Shown here one piece after another: positions 22,594 to 31,074 of a stretch of DNA of 32,484 bases. Both the position numbers and the translations under genes were made by a program. Below the pieces are notes generated by a model. It worked only from the letters and a program-made list of their open reading frames with translations, had not been told where the DNA came from and searched no databases. Positions within the stretch are counted from its first letter, which is position 1. Every line of letters starts with the position of its first letter. This DNA is from Candidatus Aminicenantes bacterium (GTDB taxonomy: Bacteria; Acidobacteriota; Aminicenantia; UBA2199), in NCBI GenBank assembly GCA_026393795.1, contig JAPKZL010000206.1, positions 1-32,484 of the forward strand, given 5' to 3'.

Positions 22594-23310
22594 ATGGATA
22601 ACGTGATCCTGGTCAAGATCGAGAGCCGCAATGACCTGCTGCATTTCCGCAGCCAGGACGTCGACGTCAAGCTGGACGACTCGGTGATCATCCAGTCGCT
22701 CACCGGCGAGGAGCTGGGCAAGGTGGTTCGCCATTTCGGCGAGACCTTCAGCGCCCACCGCGGCATCCCCTGCATCCCGGCCATCCTGCGCAAGGCCACC
22801 GGCAAGGACATCGACGTGTTCGCCAAAAAGAAGCGCGAGGAGGGGCGGGCCTACGAATATTGCCAGAACCGGATCAAGGAAAGGGAGATCCCGATCAAGT
22901 TGGTTCGGGTGACTTTTTTCACCACGGAGAAGAAGGCCATCTTCTATTTCACCTCGGAGGGCCGGATCGATTTCCGCGACCTGGTCAAGGACCTGGCGAA
23001 AAAGTTCCGCATGCGCATCGAGATGCGCCAGATCGGCATCCGCGACGAGGCCAAGATGATCGGCGGCGTCGGCATCTGCGGCCGGCAGCTTTGCTGCAAG
23101 ACGTTCCTGAACAACCTGGAGCCGATCACCCTGCAGATGGCCAAGAAGCAGAACCTGAACATGAACCCGATCAAAATCTCGGGCATGTGCGGCCGCTTGA
23201 TGTGCTGCCTCTCCTACGAGGAGACGGGCGGCGGCCGCGTGGTCATCGAGGATCCGGGCGAGCGCGTGGGCTACGACGAGGAAGAAGACCTGGCCGAAGA
23301 CAAGAAATGA
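22594..23310 (+). CDS. ricT: PSP1/YaaT-family (RicT) protein
   Basis: The 238-aa protein has the PSP1 C-terminal domain: RVTFFTTEKKAIFYFTSEGRIDFRDLVKDLAKKFRMRIEMRQIG, GVGICGRQLCCKTFL, and SGMCGRLMCCLSYE. In Bacillus the RicT cysteines help bind a [4Fe-4S] cluster in the RicAFT complex, which affects RNase Y and RNA processing. It follows holB as in many bacteria. Its stop overlaps the ATG of the next gene (ATGA). The C-terminal tail is acidic. Confidence 0.9.
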   Translation: MDNVILVKIESRNDLLHFRSQDVDVKLDDSVIIQSLTGEELGKVVRHFGETFSAHRGIPCIPAILRKATGKDIDVFAKKKREEGRAYEYCQNRIKEREIPIKLVRVTFFTTEKKAIFYFTSEGRIDFRDLVKDLAKKFRMRIEMRQIGIRDEAKMIGGVGICGRQLCCKTFLNNLEPITLQMAKKQNLNMNPIKISGMCGRLMCCLSYEETGGGRVVIEDPGERVGYDEEEDLAEDKK

Positions 23311-24620
23311 GAGCGCGCTGGCCTATTTTTTTCCTGCTGGCCCTGCCCGCCCTGCTGGCCTATCCCCAGTACAAGCCTTTTTACAACCAATATAACTTTG
23401 CCTATGGCACCAAGGCCATGTCCATGGGCAACGCCTTCAGCGCCGTCGCCGACGACCTGACGGCGGTGTTCTGGAATCCGGCCGGCCTGGCCGACAAGCG
23501 CGCCCCCGAGTTCTACTTCGCGTATCAGGCCGAAAGCCTGAAGCAGGGGTACGATCCCCAGGAAGCCGACTATCTCGGCACGCGCCTGCGCTACGATTTC
23601 AATCTGGCATCCAAGCTCAAGCAGATCAACTTCTTTTCCGTCTCGGTCCCGGCCGAGTTCTGGAAAATGAAATGGGGTTTCGCCCTGAGTTACTACCGAT
23701 TCATTCCCTACGGCTTCAAGGGCTCCGCCGTCGAGCCGTTCACCTTCCCGCCGGCTTTCAGCGCTTCCACTGAAGTCATCGTGAATTTCATCGGCAGCGA
23801 AGGGGTCGACGTGCTGGCTTTTTCGGGGGCGGCGGGGATCACCGAGTTTTTCAGCCTGGGGTGCACCGTCCAGCAGTTTTTCAGTTCGGGCAGCCTGCAC
23901 CTGCAGTTCTTGAACCGGAGCGGCGAGTTTGACGAACAATACAGCGAAAGCCTGCGCGGCCGCAACCTGATCCTCGGCCTGATGTTCCGTCCTTTTGAGA
24001 CCTTGAACCTCGCCTTCACCTATCACAGCGGCGTGAAAAGCAATTTCGATTCCAGCCTGCTCACCTGGCAGGTCGACGATGAGGGAACCGACGTGAATGT
24101 GAACAGCAACAGCTCCCTGGCCCGGGTGATAATCCCGAGCCAGTATTCGCTGGGGGCTGCCCTGAGACCCTGGCGCTGGCTGAACCTGAGCTTCGATTAC
24201 TCCCGCATCGACTGGCGCCGGGGAACCCTTGAAGCCTATTACGATTTCGCGACGCCATTGCCCTATCCTCAGAAAGCCTATCTCGGCTCGCAGCAGCAGG
24301 ATGTCCGCAACCTGCGCCTGGGAATGGAGATCGACCTGCCGCTGCGCCGCCTGCTGCTGCACTTTCGCGGCGGCTGGAGTTCCGACGGGCAACTTTACGC
24401 GGACAGCTCCGGCCAGGCGGTCAAGGTCAGCGGCTACGCCGCCGGCATGGCTTGCGAATTCGGTAATTCCCTGCTGCTGGAGATCGCCTTTCAGCGGCAA
24501 AGCGCGGACTGGCCGGAAGTCGGCTATTTCACCGATGAACCGGCGGTATCCAGCCACTATAGCGCCGACCTGCTCAAGTTTTCCCTGACCTACAGGTTCG
24601 GCAGGATCTTCAAGGAATAG
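23307..24620 (+). CDS. Outer-membrane beta-barrel protein (OMPP1/FadL/PorV-like)
   Basis: The 437-aa protein starts with a signal peptide (about 1-19, ending LLAYPQY). Then comes GTKAMSMGNAFSAVADDLTAVFWNPAGLA, the N-terminal plug signature shared by FadL/OMPP1 and PorV/UPF0164 outer-membrane proteins. Alternating aromatic beta strands follow to a C-terminal LKFSLTYRFGRIFKE. It probably forms a barrel for hydrophobic uptake or secretion; substrate unknown. ATG 23307 overlaps the ricT stop, so it is in the holB-ricT unit. Confidence 0.85.
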   Translation: MRARWPIFFLLALPALLAYPQYKPFYNQYNFAYGTKAMSMGNAFSAVADDLTAVFWNPAGLADKRAPEFYFAYQAESLKQGYDPQEADYLGTRLRYDFNLASKLKQINFFSVSVPAEFWKMKWGFALSYYRFIPYGFKGSAVEPFTFPPAFSASTEVIVNFIGSEGVDVLAFSGAAGITEFFSLGCTVQQFFSSGSLHLQFLNRSGEFDEQYSESLRGRNLILGLMFRPFETLNLAFTYHSGVKSNFDSSLLTWQVDDEGTDVNVNSNSSLARVIIPSQYSLGAALRPWRWLNLSFDYSRIDWRRGTLEAYYDFATPLPYPQKAYLGSQQQDVRNLRLGMEIDLPLRRLLLHFRGGWSSDGQLYADSSGQAVKVSGYAAGMACEFGNSLLLEIAFQRQSADWPEVGYFTDEPAVSSHYSADLLKFSLTYRFGRIFKE

Positions 24621-24637
24621 CCCTTTACCGAAACGGC

Positions 24638-24840
24638 CTTGGTAGACGGTATACGGTGGACGGTGGACGGTAAGAAAAATAAAAGTACTAAAATTTCGGA
24701 TATTACGGCTTACTCTTGCCGTAAACCGTCAACCGTCTACCGTCAACCCATTTCAATAATTACCTATTACCGTCTACCGTCAGCCGTAAACCTATATCAA
24801 TAATTACTTTACTCCCGTACACCGTCCACCTTACACCGAG
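24638..24840. repeat. Heptad inverted-arm element 4 (compound)
   Basis: The left arm starts CTTGGTAGACGG (24638) and ends GGTAAGAA. The right side (about 24718-24840) has inverted heptad runs joined by the linkers CCCATTTCAATAATTACC and CCTATATCAATAATTACT, ending CACCGAG. No gene is seen inside. Confidence 0.85.
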
Positions 24841-24848
24841 TTCTGTTC

Positions 24849-24877
24849 TTGCATAACCCCCCCGCCCGATATATAAT
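24849..24877 (+). promoter_or_regulatory. Promoter giving a leaderless message for the PP2C phosphatase
   Basis: TTGCAT (24849-24854), 17 nt, then a perfect TATAAT (24872-24877). The ATG at 24884 begins 7 nt after the last base of the -10, exactly where transcription should start. No Shine-Dalgarno is present. Confidence 0.65.
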
Positions 24878-24883
24878 CCTGCC

Positions 24884-26956
24884 ATGCTTTCCAAACTCCG
24901 CAAGCTCGACCTGGCCATCATCCTGTCCGCCGCATGGACCATCGTTTGCTATTTCTTTTTTAAACATGGCACATTCACCTTCTTCATGTGGCTGACCATC
25001 ATCCTTGCCCTGGTGCGGCTGCTGGGCATCATCCGCCGCCGCCTGCTCTGGAAGATCCGCAACCGCCTGATCATTTCCGGGCTGTTCTTTATCGTTACGC
25101 CGATCGTGCTGATCACGGTCTTTTTCTACCTGATCATCAACATCATCATCTACCAGTACAACACGGCCATTTTCGAGAACCTGATGGCCAACGACATCCG
25201 CAGCTTCGAGACGAGCAGCGACTATTACCTCGGCCTCGCCGACGAAGCCCGCATCAAGCTCGAGGTGCAGCGCTACAAAAACCGCCGGCCGCCGTTCCTG
25301 CGCCTGGCCTTCTACAAGGAGACGGACGCCGGCTACCGGGCTTTCTTTACCTACCCCGAGGACCTGCCGCTGGCCGCCTTCGACGCCAACGGCCCGCTGG
25401 CCAAGTTCGAATCGGGCTATTTCAAGATCAACGGCCAGCTCTTTCACGGCGTGCAGCGGCGGAGCAACGGCTACGCGGTGATGATCTTCGAGGCCCTCAG
25501 CCAGGAATACTTCAACGCCATGCCCCCTGTCGGCGACTTCAAGGTGCTGTTCATGAACGCCGGCGGCAACACCCTCAGCGCCTCCTCGGACGAAATATCG
25601 GCGCGCCTCAGCGACAAGGATTTCGCCGGCTTTGAAAAATACCATTTCCCCTTCCCCTTTCCCTTCCGTTATTGGGATTTCGACGACGTGAAGGACGGCC
25701 AGCCGGCGCTGAAGCTCAACATGTTCCTGCTGATCAACGACTATTCGAAGATCCTGCAGAAATTAAAAAGCTCCGACCGCGGCCGCGAACTGGAAAAGCA
25801 GATCCAGCCGCTGGAAAAAGAGATCGCAGCCGCCAGCCCCCAAGGGGGCGGCGAAGCCGCCAGTAATCCGGACGCGACGAAAGCCCAACGCCAGAAGCTG
25901 GCCGAGTTGAAGCAGGAGCAGCAGTTGCTGCGGCAGCGGCTCAGCGAGAGCTCGTCCCTGCCGATCGCCACCATGGTCCGCTTCATGCTCGGCCTGTTCG
26001 GCTTCTTCATCGTCATCTCCTTCATCATCGGCTTCCGCATGGTGCGCGTGATCACCAAGGCGGTCAACGAGCTGACCAAGGGGACGGAAAAGATCCGCCG
26101 CGGCGATTTTTCCCACCGCATCCGCATCAAGTCGGGCGAGCAGATGCATTTCCTGGCCGAATCGTTCAACGACATGGCCTCGGGCATCGGCAGGCTGCTG
26201 CGCGAGGAAAAGGAGAAGGAGCGACTGCACGAGGAGCTGCGCATCGCCCGCGGCATTCAGCTGAAGCTCCTCCCGCCCGACCGCTTCAGCTGCCCCGGTT
26301 TCGACCTCGCCGCCGTCAATATCCCGGCCCAGGAGATCGCCGGCGACTATTTCGATTACTTTTACCAGGAAGACGAATTTTTGTCGGTGCTGGTGGCCGA
26401 TGTGTCGGGCAAGGGGGCGCAAGCCGCCTTTTACATGGCCGAGCTGAAAGGCATCATGAATGTCCTGCAAAAATCGGGCCAGTCGCCGGCCGCCATTTTA
26501 AGCGAGTGCCACCTGAGCATGCAGAATTCCTTTGAAAAGGTCACCTTCATCACCATCAACCTGGTGCGCTTCGACCTGAAGCAAAGGCAGCTGGTCTTCT
26601 CCCGCTCCGGCCACACCCCGGCCTTGTTCTTCGAAGCGGCCGGCAAGGGTTGCCGGGAGCTGGCGCCGCGCGGAATGGCCCTGGGGCTGAACAATTTCAG
26701 CCGCGAACGGATCGAGGAGATGCGCCTGCCGTACCACAGCGGCGACATCCTGTTCTTCTTTTCCGACGGCCTCTCCGAGATCATGAACGCCGACGAGAAG
26801 ATGCTGGGCATGGCTTCCCTTCAGGCCCTGCTCGTCGCCCATGCCGACCTGACGGCGGTGGAGATCAAGGAGAAGATCCTCGAGCATGCCATCGCTTTTT
26901 CGGAAAAACAGGCCAACGCCGATGACCTGACCTTCGTGGTCATCAAAGTGCGCTGA
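24884..26956 (+). CDS. Membrane HAMP-PP2C (SpoIIE/RsbU-type) serine phosphatase
   Basis: The 690-aa protein has two or three N-terminal membrane helices (about 9-28, 33-48, 62-92), an extracytoplasmic sensor region to about 360 with a charged coiled-coil-like stretch (about 290-355), a helix at about 366-387 and a HAMP domain (about 388-440). The C-terminal PP2C-like phosphatase domain (about 465-690) has PAQEIAGDYFDYF, VLVADVSGKGAQAAFYMAELKG, LFFFSDGLSEIMN and NADDLTFVVIKV. Such proteins dephosphorylate anti-anti-sigma factors in partner-switching pathways. The target is not encoded here. Its stop overlaps the rnc start. Confidence 0.92.
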   Translation: MLSKLRKLDLAIILSAAWTIVCYFFFKHGTFTFFMWLTIILALVRLLGIIRRRLLWKIRNRLIISGLFFIVTPIVLITVFFYLIINIIIYQYNTAIFENLMANDIRSFETSSDYYLGLADEARIKLEVQRYKNRRPPFLRLAFYKETDAGYRAFFTYPEDLPLAAFDANGPLAKFESGYFKINGQLFHGVQRRSNGYAVMIFEALSQEYFNAMPPVGDFKVLFMNAGGNTLSASSDEISARLSDKDFAGFEKYHFPFPFPFRYWDFDDVKDGQPALKLNMFLLINDYSKILQKLKSSDRGRELEKQIQPLEKEIAAASPQGGGEAASNPDATKAQRQKLAELKQEQQLLRQRLSESSSLPIATMVRFMLGLFGFFIVISFIIGFRMVRVITKAVNELTKGTEKIRRGDFSHRIRIKSGEQMHFLAESFNDMASGIGRLLREEKEKERLHEELRIARGIQLKLLPPDRFSCPGFDLAAVNIPAQEIAGDYFDYFYQEDEFLSVLVADVSGKGAQAAFYMAELKGIMNVLQKSGQSPAAILSECHLSMQNSFEKVTFITINLVRFDLKQRQLVFSRSGHTPALFFEAAGKGCRELAPRGMALGLNNFSRERIEEMRLPYHSGDILFFFSDGLSEIMNADEKMLGMASLQALLVAHADLTAVEIKEKILEHAIAFSEKQANADDLTFVVIKVR

Positions 26957-27693
26957 TGGACGATCTGCAGAAAAAACTGGGCTACCGCTTCCGCGACGAG
27001 GAACTTCTCCGCTCCGCCCTGACCCACAAGTCGTACAACGAGGGCGGCCGCAACCGCGGCCTGGACAACGAGCGGCTGGAGTTCCTGGGCGATTCGGTCA
27101 TCGGCATGGTGATCACCGACTATATCTACCGCCGCTGCCGGGACAACAGCGAGGGCGACCTGGCCAAGATGCGCGCCCACCTGGTTTCGAGCAATCTGCT
27201 GTTCAAGGTGGCCAAGAGCATCGGCTTGGGCAGCTACCTCCAGCTGGGCCGCGGCGAGGAGAAGAACCAGGGCCGGCGCAACCCAAAGATAGTTTCTTCC
27301 TGCCTGGAGGCCCTGGTCGGCGCCATCTACCTCGATTCCGACCTCCCGGCCGTCGCCGCCGTGGTCATCGCCCTCTTCAAGGAGTACCTGGAACAGCTGC
27401 TCAGCCAGGAGATGCGCATCAATGACTACAAGTCGGAATTGCAGGAATTGATCCAGAAGCACCGCAACATCCTGCCCAGCTACAAGGTGGTGGCCGAGAA
27501 CGGCAAGCCGCCCGACACGCGGTTCAAGGTGGCCGTTTTCCTGGAAAACAGCGAGATCGGCAGCGGCTGGGGCAAGAACCGCCGCGAGGCCGAGCAGGAA
27601 GCCGCGTTGATTGCCTTGAAGAATATCGGTAATTTTATACACTTTGAGAGGCTTTCAGACACGTTCTTCGCGGAAAAGCCCAAGGGACAGTAG
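26956..27693 (+). CDS. rnc: Ribonuclease III
   Basis: The 245-aa protein has the RNase III signature NERLEFLGDSV (E42, D46) and a C-terminal double-stranded-RNA-binding domain (DYKSELQELIQKH...GWGKNRREAEQEAALIALK). It processes rRNA and structured mRNA. At the third metal-binding position, equivalent to E. coli D114, the protein has S115 (SSCLEALVGAIYLD), while E118 (E. coli E117) is kept. The last ~25 residues extend past the dsRBD. Its ATG overlaps the phosphatase stop (TGATG). Confidence 0.94.
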   Translation: MDDLQKKLGYRFRDEELLRSALTHKSYNEGGRNRGLDNERLEFLGDSVIGMVITDYIYRRCRDNSEGDLAKMRAHLVSSNLLFKVAKSIGLGSYLQLGRGEEKNQGRRNPKIVSSCLEALVGAIYLDSDLPAVAAVVIALFKEYLEQLLSQEMRINDYKSELQELIQKHRNILPSYKVVAENGKPPDTRFKVAVFLENSEIGSGWGKNRREAEQEAALIALKNIGNFIHFERLSDTFFAEKPKGQ

Positions 27694-27696
27694 GAA

Positions 27697-27854
27697 TCGG
27701 TAAACGGTGTACGGTTGACGGCTGACGGGAAAACCAAAAAAATGCTTCCCAATTGGCATAAAATGGAGCTAGGCAAGTTAAAAAAAGCGTTTTTTTAATA
27801 GATTTTGGTTGATTTTTTTTGCCGTTTGCCGTATACCTTACACCGTATACCGAG
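27697..27854. repeat. Heptad inverted-arm element 5
   Basis: The left arm TCGGTAAACGGTGTACGG and following heptads end at about 27730. The right arm (about 27821-27854) ends CCGTATACCGAG. The spacer contains a complementary AACCAAAA...TTTTGGTT pair and AAAAAAAGCGTTTTTTT, and could act as a bidirectional terminator downstream of rnc. Confidence 0.75.
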
Positions 27855-27868
27855 AAATGGAGGTACTG

Positions 27869-28192
27869 ATGTCCTACACGCACCATGAGCTGAAACTCAA
27901 GACGGTCGCCGAGCTGCGCGAGATCGCCGCGACAATCGAAAACGAGGCGGTCCAGGGCCATTCGCAGATGAACAAGGAGCACCTCCTGGTCGCCCTGTGC
28001 ACGGCCCTGAACATCGATATGCACGAGCACCACCAGGTGGTGGGCATCGACAAGAGCAAAGTCAAGAACCGCATCCAAGCCATGAAGGACAGGCTGGCCG
28101 CCGCCATCGCCGCCGGCGACCGCAAGCAGATCAGGTTCTGCCACCGCCAGATACACAGGCAGAAGCGGAACATACATAAAGCAACGGTATAG
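27869..28192 (+). CDS. Small protein with Rho_N/SAP-like helix-extended motif
   Basis: From ATG 27869 (GGAGG 5 nt upstream) the product is 107 aa. LKTVAELREIAATIENEAVQGHSQMNKEHLLVALC resembles the short Rho N-terminal/SAP-like fold that binds nucleic acid. The remainder is basic and helical (IHRQKRNIHKATV at the end), again suggesting RNA or DNA binding. An in-frame ATG at 27857 would add four residues. It stands alone between two heptad elements. Function unknown. Confidence 0.65.
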   Translation: MSYTHHELKLKTVAELREIAATIENEAVQGHSQMNKEHLLVALCTALNIDMHEHHQVVGIDKSKVKNRIQAMKDRLAAAIAAGDRKQIRFCHRQIHRQKRNIHKATV

Positions 28193-28194
28193 AG

Positions 28195-28310
28195 CTTGGT
28201 TTACGGTTTACGGCTAACGGTAGACGGCAAGGACCTAAATCAAATCAATAAACTGTCGCGAAAGGGTCCTATTCTCACCGTCCACCGTAAGCCGTATGCC
28301 GTACGCCGAG
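28195..28310. repeat. Heptad inverted-arm element 6
   Basis: The left arm CTTGGTTTACGGTTTACGG ends at about 28231 (CGGCAAGGA). The right arm (28276-28310) ends CCGTACGCCGAG. The spacer is about 45 bp. Confidence 0.85.
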
Positions 28311-28368
28311 ATCAAATTTGCGAACTTTTCCATAATCACCTGCGTTAATAGACCTGAGGAGGTATTCC

Positions 28369-29100
28369 ATGAAAAAGTTCACTTTTGCCATGCTTATTAT
28401 TCTCCTGGCTTTTTCGTTCCTGATCGCCGAGGACTTCGAGCAGAAGATCGTCCGCACGTTCGAGCTGTCCGCCAACGGCAGCGTCGAGCTGGGCAATATC
28501 AACGGCGAAATCGTTGTTTCCACCAGCGGCGGCGCCAAGGTCGAGATCAAGGCCGTCAAGCGCTCCGACGTCAAGGGCGAGATCGAGAACGTCGAGGTGC
28601 TCTTCGAGCAGTCCGGGAACGACTTGCGCGTCAAGACCAAGTTCAACCGCGACAACACCAAGGCCAAGGTCGATTTCACGGTCGTCATCCCGGAAAAATT
28701 GGCCCGGGCCGAGTTCAAGTCGATCAACGGCAAGCTGGACTGTTCCGGGCGCTTCAGCGACCTGCTGCTGAAAACGGTGAACGGCAAGATCAAATTCAAC
28801 GGCGAGTTCAGCGTCGGCACCTTCAAGACCGTCAACGGTACCATCGAGATCTCCCAGGAACCGTTGCTCAACGGCGACCTCGAGGTGGAGACCGTCAATG
28901 GCGGCATCGCTATCGAGTTGAACGGCAAGTCGGCCTTCGAGATCGAGGGACGCACGGTCAACGGCTCGATCGAGAATGACTTCGGGCTGAACGTCGAGCG
29001 CCATTTTGTCGGCAGCTCCTTCGCGGGCAAGGTCAACGGCGGCGGCAGGAAGGTCAAGGTGCAGACGGTCAACGGCAGGATCGATATATCAAAGATCTGA
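28369..29100 (+). CDS. DUF4097-type secreted beta-helix protein
   Basis: The 243-aa protein has a signal peptide (about 1-20, ending FLIAED) and then a beta-solenoid marked by recurring (S/T)VNG steps spaced about 17-22 residues apart: INGE, INGKLDC, TVNGKIKF, TVNGTIEI, TVNGGIAI, TVNGSIEN, TVNGRIDI. This is the DUF4097 (putative adhesin) pattern. It is probably exported to the periplasm or surface; no activity is known. AGGAGGT lies 6 nt before the ATG. It stands alone between two heptad elements. Confidence 0.8.
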   Translation: MKKFTFAMLIILLAFSFLIAEDFEQKIVRTFELSANGSVELGNINGEIVVSTSGGAKVEIKAVKRSDVKGEIENVEVLFEQSGNDLRVKTKFNRDNTKAKVDFTVVIPEKLARAEFKSINGKLDCSGRFSDLLLKTVNGKIKFNGEFSVGTFKTVNGTIEISQEPLLNGDLEVETVNGGIAIELNGKSAFEIEGRTVNGSIENDFGLNVERHFVGSSFAGKVNGGGRKVKVQTVNGRIDISKI

Positions 29101-29101
29101 T

Positions 29102-29272
29102 CTCGGCGTAGGGCTGACGGTAGACGGTTGCAGGTAATAATTGAAATGGGTGTACGGGTGACGGCGTACGGTTTTCGGTAAGAGTGGCCGCAATATCCGA
29201 TATTTGGTTCGTTTCATATTATTGTCCGTTGGCTGTCTAGTTCTTACCGTCCGCAGGATGCCGTCTGCCGAG
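29102..29272. repeat. Heptad inverted-arm element 7
   Basis: The left side begins CTCGGCGTAGGGCTGACGG, includes the AT-rich linker TAATAATTGAAATGGG, and ends GGTAAGAG. The right arm (about 29241-29272) begins TTCTTACCGT and ends CTGCCGAG, more degenerate than other copies. Confidence 0.75.
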
Positions 29273-29283
29273 AACAATTGCTT

Positions 29284-29312
29284 TTGTAATTTAATTTCCT
29301 GTTTGCTATAAT
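29284..29312 (+). promoter_or_regulatory. Promoter of the GNAT-like gene
   Basis: TTGTAA (29284-29289), 17 nt, then TGC-TATAAT (29307-29312), an extended -10. GAGGT (29321-29325) gives a short leader before ATG 29330. Confidence 0.65.
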
Positions 29313-29329
29313 CCTCCTGCGAGGTAACC

Positions 29330-30466
29330 ATGAGCATTACCGTCAAGGAAGTTCTGAGCAAAAAAGACATGAAGACCTTTGTCAAGCTCCCTTTCCCGAT
29401 GTACAAGGGCAATCCCTTCTGGGTGCCGCAGCTGATCCGCGACGACATGGAGATCTTCAACAAGGAGAAGAACCCGGCCTTCGAGAACGCCGACGCCAGG
29501 CTCTTCCTGGCCTGCAAGGATGGGCGCGCCGTCGGCCGCATCGCCGCCATCCACAGCCGCGTCGCCAACACGAAGTACAACCCCACGAACCTGCGCTTCG
29601 GCTGGTTCGACGCCCCCGACGACCCCGAGGTCGCCAAAGCGCTGTTCGGCGCGGTCGAAGGGTGGGCGAGGGAGCTGGGCATGGAGACGGTCACCGGCCC
29701 ACACGGCTTCTGCGACCTCGACCCGCCGGGCATGCTGGTCGAGGGCTACGACCCGGAGCCGACCCTCGCCGGCTACTACAATTTCCCCTATTACCAGAAG
29801 CTGGTCGAAAACCTGGGCTTTGCCAAGGACATCGACTACGTCGAGTTCCGTTGCGGAGTGCCCAACGACATGTCGGCGTTCCCGGAAAAGCTGCTGCGCC
29901 TGGCCGAACGCATCCAGGAGCGCGGCGGCTTCAAGCTCCTCCATTTCGACAAAAAGAAGGAGATCATGGCCCGGGTGGAGGAGGTTTTCGTCGTCATCGA
30001 CGAGGCCTTCGAGGAGATCTACGGCGCCGTGCCGCTGACCCACAAGCAGGTGAGCTATTTCATCAAGAAATACTTCGGCTTTGTCGACAAGGACCTGGTC
30101 CAGGTCGTGGTCAACGACAAGGACGAGGTGATCGCCTTCATGCTCGCCATGCCCAGCCTGACCAAGGCTTTTCAAAAGGCCAACGGCCGCCTGTTCCCCT
30201 TCGGCCTGTTCCACATCCTGCGCGCCTTGAAGAAGAAGCATGACGTACTCGACTTCTACCTGGCCGGCATCTTGGAGAAATACCGCGGCCAGGGCATCGA
30301 CCTGCTGATGGTGGTGCAGATGGCGCGCGGCGCCGTGGCCAAGGGCTTCAAGTTCACCGAGAGCAACCAGGAGCTGGAGACCAACACCAAGATCCAGGCG
30401 CAGTGGAAGTATTTCAATCCGGTGCAGCACAAGCGCAAGAGGATATTTAAAAAGGTTTTGAAATAG
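29330..30466 (+). CDS. GNAT-like N-acetyltransferase family protein
   Basis: The 378-aa protein resembles long uncharacterised GNAT-fold proteins (YghO-like). The N-terminal half has KTFVKLPFPMYKGNPFWVPQLIRDD, NPAFENADARLFLACKDGRAVGRIAAI and GPHGFCDLDPPGMLVEGYDPEPT. The C-terminal half contains a second acetyltransferase-like core with YRGQGIDLLMVVQMARGAVAKGFKFTESNQELETN. The RGQGI segment resembles the acetyl-CoA-binding loop. The acceptor substrate is unknown. ATG 29330 has GAGGT about 5 nt upstream and its own promoter. Confidence 0.75.
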   Translation: MSITVKEVLSKKDMKTFVKLPFPMYKGNPFWVPQLIRDDMEIFNKEKNPAFENADARLFLACKDGRAVGRIAAIHSRVANTKYNPTNLRFGWFDAPDDPEVAKALFGAVEGWARELGMETVTGPHGFCDLDPPGMLVEGYDPEPTLAGYYNFPYYQKLVENLGFAKDIDYVEFRCGVPNDMSAFPEKLLRLAERIQERGGFKLLHFDKKKEIMARVEEVFVVIDEAFEEIYGAVPLTHKQVSYFIKKYFGFVDKDLVQVVVNDKDEVIAFMLAMPSLTKAFQKANGRLFPFGLFHILRALKKKHDVLDFYLAGILEKYRGQGIDLLMVVQMARGAVAKGFKFTESNQELETNTKIQAQWKYFNPVQHKRKRIFKKVLK

Positions 30467-30756
30467 GTGTACGGCGTACGGCTGACGGTATACGGCAAGA
30501 ACAAAGATAAAACCGGGCGAATGGCTTGCGGCGCACGGTTTACGGCGAAAAAACCTGAAAAGAACCATTAGCTAGCTGGCGATTTCTATTTTTTTATACT
30601 ATTCGCCGTTACCGCTCTAACGTCTGAAAAGATCGTTTTATTCGTTTTCCGTCCGCCGTCTACCGTATACCGTAAACCAATTTCAATTATTACCTTCAAC
30701 CGTCAGCCGTAAACCTATATCGGTAATTACCTTACTGCCGTCTGCCGTCTACCGAG
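30466..30756. repeat. Heptad inverted-arm element 8 (compound)
   Basis: The left arm (GGTGTACGGCGTACGG onward) and a second short run near 30532-30546 are followed by an AT-rich spacer. Inverted runs with the two AT linkers then extend from about 30648 to CTACCGAG at 30756. The 290 bp between the GNAT-like and acylphosphatase genes hold no gene. Confidence 0.82.
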
Positions 30757-30759
30757 CTG

Positions 30760-31032
30760 TTACCAGCTGATGTCAAATCCCCGATACTCCTCCACCTGAT
30801 CAACCACCTCTTTAACCACCCCGTCTACCCTGGCCCCCCTCGGCCCTGTGTGTAAAAATTGCTCAAAACTGGCCATGGCGGCTGCTTCCCCTTGCGCGAA
30901 CACCTCGACATCGCCGTTGGATAAGTTCCTGACAGTCCCGGAAACACCCAGCCGTTCCGCCTCTCGCACCGTATAGCTGCGAAAGCAAACCCCTTGTACT
31001 AGGCCGGAGATCATATAGTGAAAGGTCTTCAT
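30760..31032 (-). CDS. acyP: Acylphosphatase
   Basis: The 90-aa protein carries the acylphosphatase motifs GLVQGVCFRSYT (catalytic R18) and GTVRNLSNGDVEVFAQG (catalytic N36). It hydrolyses acyl-phosphates; in this genome those could come from the ptb product, which is inference. A promoter with a perfect TATAAT ends 6 nt before the ATG, so the message should be leaderless. The 3' end abuts a heptad element. Confidence 0.95.
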   Translation of the reverse strand: MKTFHYMISGLVQGVCFRSYTVREAERLGVSGTVRNLSNGDVEVFAQGEAAAMASFEQFLHTGPRGARVDGVVKEVVDQVEEYRGFDISW

Positions 31033-31038
31033 GGGGTA

Positions 31039-31067
31039 ATTATATAAAAAATGGATTGTTCAGACAA
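31039..31067 (-). promoter_or_regulatory. Promoter giving a leaderless message for acylphosphatase
   Basis: On the minus strand TTGTCT (31062-31067), 17 nt, then TATAAT (31039-31044). Six bases follow before the ATG at 31032, and there is no ribosome site. Confidence 0.65.
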
Positions 31068-31074
31068 TCTTGAT

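Noticed and set aside
29306-30568. 420-codon open frame on the - strand
   Set aside because: It is antisense to the GNAT-like gene, which has a promoter, ribosome site and family motifs; the antisense product has none and runs into repeat DNA.
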